Below, in pieces: positions 60,471-64,000 of a stretch of 64,000 nucleotides of DNA. Each line of letters begins with the position of its first letter. Positions within the stretch are counted from its first letter, which is position 1. This DNA comes from Calidifontibacillus oryziterrae (GTDB lineage: Bacteria > Bacillota > Bacilli > Bacillales > Bacillaceae_J). Where the stretch lies: positions 1-64,000 of the forward strand of contig NZ_KB223527.1 of NCBI RefSeq assembly GCF_000331575.1. The letters run 5' to 3'. Under the pieces are notes generated by a model. The model saw only the letters and a program-made list of their open reading frames with translations. It was not told the origin of the DNA and ran no database searches. The position numbers were made by a program, and so were the translations under genes.

Positions 60471-61586
60471 TTAAACAAGTACTTGTTGCTTCCTATGGAT
60501 GATTGACTTGTCTTTTAAAAATCCACCCTCGTGGCGATTACGAAAGGCAGTAATCTCTGCAATAATACTTACTGCAATTTCTTCGGGACTATCTGCCCCA
60601 ATATCAAGACCTATTGGATTAAAGAGCTTGTTGAGATGTTCGGTTGTAAGAGTAAACCCATCTTCCTGTAAATACGCAAGTATTTTTTCCCGTCTTTTTA
60701 TCGGTCCTAACAATCCAACATAAGGAGCATCTGACTGTAAAGAAAATGCTAGTGTTTCGATGTCCCGCTCAAAATGATGATTCATAATGACAATATACGT
60801 GCGTGAATCAATGAAATTTAAATTCCCATTATGCTCTGGGCTTAATAACAAGCGTGTAGCGGAAGGAAAGTGCTCGCTTGTATTATAAGCTGGTCTTGGA
60901 TCGATCACTGTAATGTCAAAACCTAAATGGTTGCCATACTGTGCCACTGGAATTGCATCGTGACCGGCTCCAAAAATACAAAGCTTCGCAGGAGGAAAAT
61001 GAACATCAAAGAATACATGAGCCTTTTCCCCATTATTGGTTTTAAAAATGATTGTTTCAGAGACTGCCCGTTGCTGTGACAATTTTCGCTTTGCAACAGC
61101 CATGACACTTTCTTGTAGAAAAGCATCTTCCCATGCACCATATACATTTGTATCTGTCAAAACTAGTAAACTGCCATTGAAGTTCCCTTCATCCTTGACA
61201 ACTTTACAAACAATCATAGCGGTTTGATTTTCATACAATTCACCAATATCCTGCCATATGTGTGAGCAATCTATAGGCTCAAGAAAAATTTCAACAGTGC
61301 CAGGACAGCCTAAGCCTAGTCCCCAAACAACATCTTCATCTAAAACATACCTTTTTAATATGGGCTTACCGGAGTTCAGAACTTCCTTTGAAAGCTCGAC
61401 AATTTCAGCTTCTAAACAACCGCCAGAAACCATTCCATAATATTGTCCATTTTCATCAATGATCATTTTTGCACCTTCGCGTTTGTATGCGGACCCTTGA
61501 ACAGAAACGACGGAAGCTAATACGCCTTTTTGGCAAGTTTTAATCATGCAGGATAAAAGTTCGATTATTTGCTGATTCGCTACCAT
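60471..61586 (-). CDS. XdhC-family molybdoenzyme maturation protein (PucA-like)
   Basis: A 371-residue XdhC/CoxI protein. N-terminal XdhC domain: VVSVQGSAYKREGAKMIIDE and MVSGGCLEAEI; C-terminal Rossmann domain: AKLCIFGAGHDAIPVAQYG and GLDIGADSPEEIAVSIIAEI. It inserts sulfurated Moco into the hydroxylase. Start ATG at 61586 behind GGAAGG. Same order relative to the MocA-like gene as pucA-pucB. Confidence 0.85.
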   Translation of the reverse strand: MVANQQIIELLSCMIKTCQKGVLASVVSVQGSAYKREGAKMIIDENGQYYGMVSGGCLEAEIVELSKEVLNSGKPILKRYVLDEDVVWGLGLGCPGTVEIFLEPIDCSHIWQDIGELYENQTAMIVCKVVKDEGNFNGSLLVLTDTNVYGAWEDAFLQESVMAVAKRKLSQQRAVSETIIFKTNNGEKAHVFFDVHFPPAKLCIFGAGHDAIPVAQYGNHLGFDITVIDPRPAYNTSEHFPSATRLLLSPEHNGNLNFIDSRTYIVIMNHHFERDIETLAFSLQSDAPYVGLLGPIKRREKILAYLQEDGFTLTTEHLNKLFNPIGLDIGADSPEEIAVSIIAEITAFRNRHEGGFLKDKSIIHRKQQVLV

Positions 61587-61668
61587 TCTTCGTACCTTCC
61601 TTGTTTAGGAATTTTATAAAATTTCAAAGGACATTCGTGTCACTTGCTAATGTATACAGTTTCATAAA

Positions 61669-62526
61669 TTAAGATAATACTTGTTTTAAGGCGCGTTCAG
61701 TATATACCTTGCATAATGCTTCACGGTACTTCCTCGATGCAAATAGATCTTCTCCCATTTCTCCATCGCTTGCAGCAAGACTAGCAGCATTGCTTATATT
61801 TTCAAGGGTTGCTTCCTTACCGAGCAGGAATCGTTCAACACTTTCAGCTCGAAATGCACTTTCACCTGCACCGGTAATACCAATCCGAACGTTATCAACC
61901 GTTCCATCTTCCTTTTTACTTGCTACTGCACAAACGCCAACAACTGCATACCCTGAGGCAGGATGTGGAAATTTTATATATGTGCTTTTCCCCTCACCTT
62001 GTGGTATCACAAACGATATCGATGTGATAATGCTTGTAGCAGGTAAGTTTGTCATAAATGGACCGAGCAAAAATTCTTGAATCGCAACTTGTTCCTCACC
62101 ATTTTCACCATTAAGGTGGACAATAGCATCTAATGCAAGAGCTATTGCAGGTAAATCCGCAGACGGATCAGCATGAGCAATATTTCCACCAATTGTGCCT
62201 TTATTGCGAATTTGCATATCTCCGATCTGCTTAATTGCATCTTTTAATACAGGTAAATGCTTCGCTATTGTTTCATCGTTTATAACATCTGCATAAGTTG
62301 TTGCAGCACCTATCACAATACGTTTGCCATCTTTTTTAACACCTTTAAGCTCATTTATTCTACTAATGTCGATTAAAGTGGTCGGTGTCGTAAGGTGAAA
62401 TTTCATTAAAGGAACTAAACTATGACCTCCGGCAATTAATTTTCCTTCACCATCGTTATTTTTTAAAAGTTCAATAGCTTCTGTAATGGTGGCTGCACGT
62501 ACATATTCAAAACTTGTTGCGATCAT
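61669..62526 (-). CDS. FAD-binding subunit of a molybdenum hydroxylase (CoxM/PucC type)
   Basis: A 285-residue protein with two FAD-binding motifs: IAGGHSLVPLMKFH and GTIGGNIAHADPSADLPAIA, and a C-terminal CO-dehydrogenase flavoprotein domain. It passes electrons from the FeS subunit to the acceptor. The ATG at 62526 overlaps the TGA of the large-subunit gene (ATGA) and follows GGAGG; earlier in-frame codons lie in that gene. Confidence 0.9.
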   Translation of the reverse strand: MIATSFEYVRAATITEAIELLKNNDGEGKLIAGGHSLVPLMKFHLTTPTTLIDISRINELKGVKKDGKRIVIGAATTYADVINDETIAKHLPVLKDAIKQIGDMQIRNKGTIGGNIAHADPSADLPAIALALDAIVHLNGENGEEQVAIQEFLLGPFMTNLPATSIITSISFVIPQGEGKSTYIKFPHPASGYAVVGVCAVASKKEDGTVDNVRIGITGAGESAFRAESVERFLLGKEATLENISNAASLAASDGEMGEDLFASRKYREALCKVYTERALKQVLS

Positions 62527-64000
62527 TTTATATTCCTCCCTTCTTGCATCGCTGTCCAAACCTTTTCCGGAGTTAACGGCATTTCTAGATCAACGACACC
62601 AAATGGCTTTAATGCATCTATAACAGCATTTACAATTGCAGATGGTGCAGCTGTTGTACCTGCTTCTCCGACCCCTTTAACACCAAGAGCATTCACTGGG
62701 CTTGGCGATTCGATAAAGCTCGACTCGATCATCGGGAAGAAGCTTGCTTTTGGCATCGCATAATCCATGAATGTACCAGATAATAGTTGCCCCTTCTCAG
62801 AATATACAGCTTGTTCCCACAACGCCTGACCAATTCCTTGGGCTATACCCCCATGAATTTGACCTTCTACAATCAATGGATTTATAATCCGCCCGACGTC
62901 ATCAACGCAAACATATTTCTTAAGCTTCACCATTCCAGTGTCTTGGTCGACTTCAACAACACAAATGTGGGCTCCGAATGGATATACAAAATCAGGTGGG
63001 TCAAAGAATGATTGCCCTTCTAATGCTGGTTCGACACCTTCTGGTAAGTTCCATGCGTTATTCGCTGACCAGGCGATTTCTTGGAAGGTCCTAACTTTTT
63101 CAGGATGACCGTTAACTGAAAAAACCCCATTGTTAAAATCAACGTCACTAACGTCTACTTCCAATTCATGGGCTGCTATTGTTTTTGCTTTTTCAACAAC
63201 ACGTTCTGCTGCGAGTGCCAATGCACCACCTGCAACAGGGGTAGTTCTTGAACCGTATGTTCCCCATCCCATCGAATTGATTAACGTGTCACCGCTTACA
63301 AGTTCAATATCTTCTACCGGGATGCCAAATTTATCGGCAACAACTTGAGAAAATGTTGTTTTTTCTCCTTGGCCATGAGGAGAGGCGCCTGTAAAAATCG
63401 TCACTTTCCCACTTGGATGAACACGAATCGTGCTGTTTTCCCATAATCCTCCGCCAAACCCAATCGCACCAGCTACTTTCGATGGACCTAGCCCGCATAA
63501 CTCTACATATGTTGAAATTCCAACGCCAACTAACCGACCATTCTTGCGAGCTTCCTCTTGTTCCTTCCGCAATTCATCGTAGTTAATCGTATCAAGTGCA
63601 GTTCTTAATACCTTTTGATAATCGCCGCTATCATAATTACAGCCCATCGCATTTGTATAAGGGAACGAGCCTTGTGGAACGAGATTTATGCGTCGTACCT
63701 CTACTTGATCCATACCAATTTTATCTGCATAAAGATTTACAATCCGTTCAATTTGATAGGATGCCTCAGGTTTACCTGCTCCTCGGTACGCATCAGTTGG
63801 GGTTGTATTCGTATAAACTCCAATCGTCTCACATTCTGCATATGGGATCGTGTAAGCGCCGGTAATCATTAATCCGAAATCAATAGTTGGAACACCGGCA
63901 CCCATCGTTGATAAGTACGCACCTAGATTTGCGATATTTTTTGCACGGATAGCTAGAATTTTTCCGTCCTTTGTTCCTGCAAGTTCAGTCGTAATCACTT
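62523..64000 (-). CDS. Molybdenum-binding large subunit of a xanthine dehydrogenase/CoxL-like hydroxylase (partial, runs off the window)
   Basis: The visible 492 codons are the C-terminal part of the molybdopterin subunit; the frame is open to position 64000 and the true start is outside. The signature PTDAYRGAGKPEASYQIERI lies in the middle and GVKGVGEAGTTAAPSAIVNA near the end holds the likely catalytic Glu. The AYRGAGK loop differs from the AYxCSFR loop of true CO dehydrogenases, so this is a form II/CoxL-like or xanthine dehydrogenase-type enzyme hydroxylating a heterocycle or aldehyde. The iron-sulfur subunit is not in the window. Confidence 0.85.
   Translation of the reverse strand, partial: VITTELAGTKDGKILAIRAKNIANLGAYLSTMGAGVPTIDFGLMITGAYTIPYAECETIGVYTNTTPTDAYRGAGKPEASYQIERIVNLYADKIGMDQVEVRRINLVPQGSFPYTNAMGCNYDSGDYQKVLRTALDTINYDELRKEQEEARKNGRLVGVGISTYVELCGLGPSKVAGAIGFGGGLWENSTIRVHPSGKVTIFTGASPHGQGEKTTFSQVVADKFGIPVEDIELVSGDTLINSMGWGTYGSRTTPVAGGALALAAERVVEKAKTIAAHELEVDVSDVDFNNGVFSVNGHPEKVRTFQEIAWSANNAWNLPEGVEPALEGQSFFDPPDFVYPFGAHICVVEVDQDTGMVKLKKYVCVDDVGRIINPLIVEGQIHGGIAQGIGQALWEQAVYSEKGQLLSGTFMDYAMPKASFFPMIESSFIESPSPVNALGVKGVGEAGTTAAPSAIVNAVIDALKPFGVVDLEMPLTPEKVWTAMQEGRNIK

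Noticed and set aside
62523..64000. Carbon monoxide dehydrogenase large subunit
   Set aside because: The active-site loop reads AYRGAGK rather than AYxCSFR, so true form I CO dehydrogenase is unlikely.

Overview
The window looks like the chromosome of a low-GC, spore-former-type Firmicute of the family Bacillaceae. Pointers are an adjacent yojF/bshB2 pair (bacillithiol synthesis), YogA-, YkvA-, YndM- and YuxH-type proteins, DUF1540, DUF3139 and DUF3888 families, a yrk-type sulfur-carrier cluster, a twin fluC pair, strong AGGAGG ribosome binding sites, frequent TTG/GTG starts and compact hairpin-plus-T terminators. No rRNA, tRNA, CRISPR array, intact prophage or insertion sequence was seen.

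Layout. 1-5.7 kb is a decayed zone (truncated methyltransferase, interrupted membrane protein, frameshifted DUF6366 gene, truncated integrase, retropepsin-like protease gene with an in-frame TGA) ending in a two-component kinase/regulator pair. 6-14 kb holds small accessory genes (papain-like hydrolase, DUF4177, DUF3888, YkvA, AhpD-like, DJ-1/PfpI, DUF3626) and a TipA-type MerR regulator with a 19-bp-spacer promoter. 14.6-22.1 kb is the most distinctive block: a Nudix hydrolase convergent with an operon of a 5'-nucleotidase, HIT hydrolase, MazG-like pyrophosphohydrolase and two related PLD-nuclease/SF2-helicase proteins. I read it as a candidate nucleic-acid defence or repair island. 22.5-28 kb has a short exported peptide, a ModE-like regulator, relics of an ABC-F ATPase and of a chromate transporter, and a coupled pair of lipoprotein genes. 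28.4-32.6 kb has yogA, a MarR gene and a CarD-like gene that share the same 15-bp operator, with an eleven-unit 52-bp hairpin array between them and a tandem array that grew out of a terminator just beyond.

32.6-49.8 kb is mostly housekeeping and stress genes: pirin, methyltransferase, DUF5667 protein, DUF2512, DUF4317, DUF1540, Crp/Fnr regulator with its own box, yojF-bshB2, ybaK, EAL-HDOD protein. It ends in a persulfide/sulfite module (TauE, rhodanese-MBL, DsrE, TusA-rhodanese), with CsoR/CstR-like operators in front of the rhodanese-MBL gene and of the TusA/DsrE pair, and two FluC fluoride channels.

50-64 kb is one long minus-strand catabolic cluster. In transcription order: molybdenum hydroxylase large and FAD subunits, XdhC, MocA, PxpB, PxpC, a small biotin-carrier protein, PxpA, HyuA, HyuB and an NCS1 transporter, followed by a deleted glutaminase. 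Import of a cyclic amide or N-heterocycle, Mo-dependent hydroxylation, ATP-dependent lactam/hydantoin opening and former amide hydrolysis would make a coherent pathway; the substrate is not readable from the sequence. The large Mo subunit runs off the right edge and no iron-sulfur subunit is in view.
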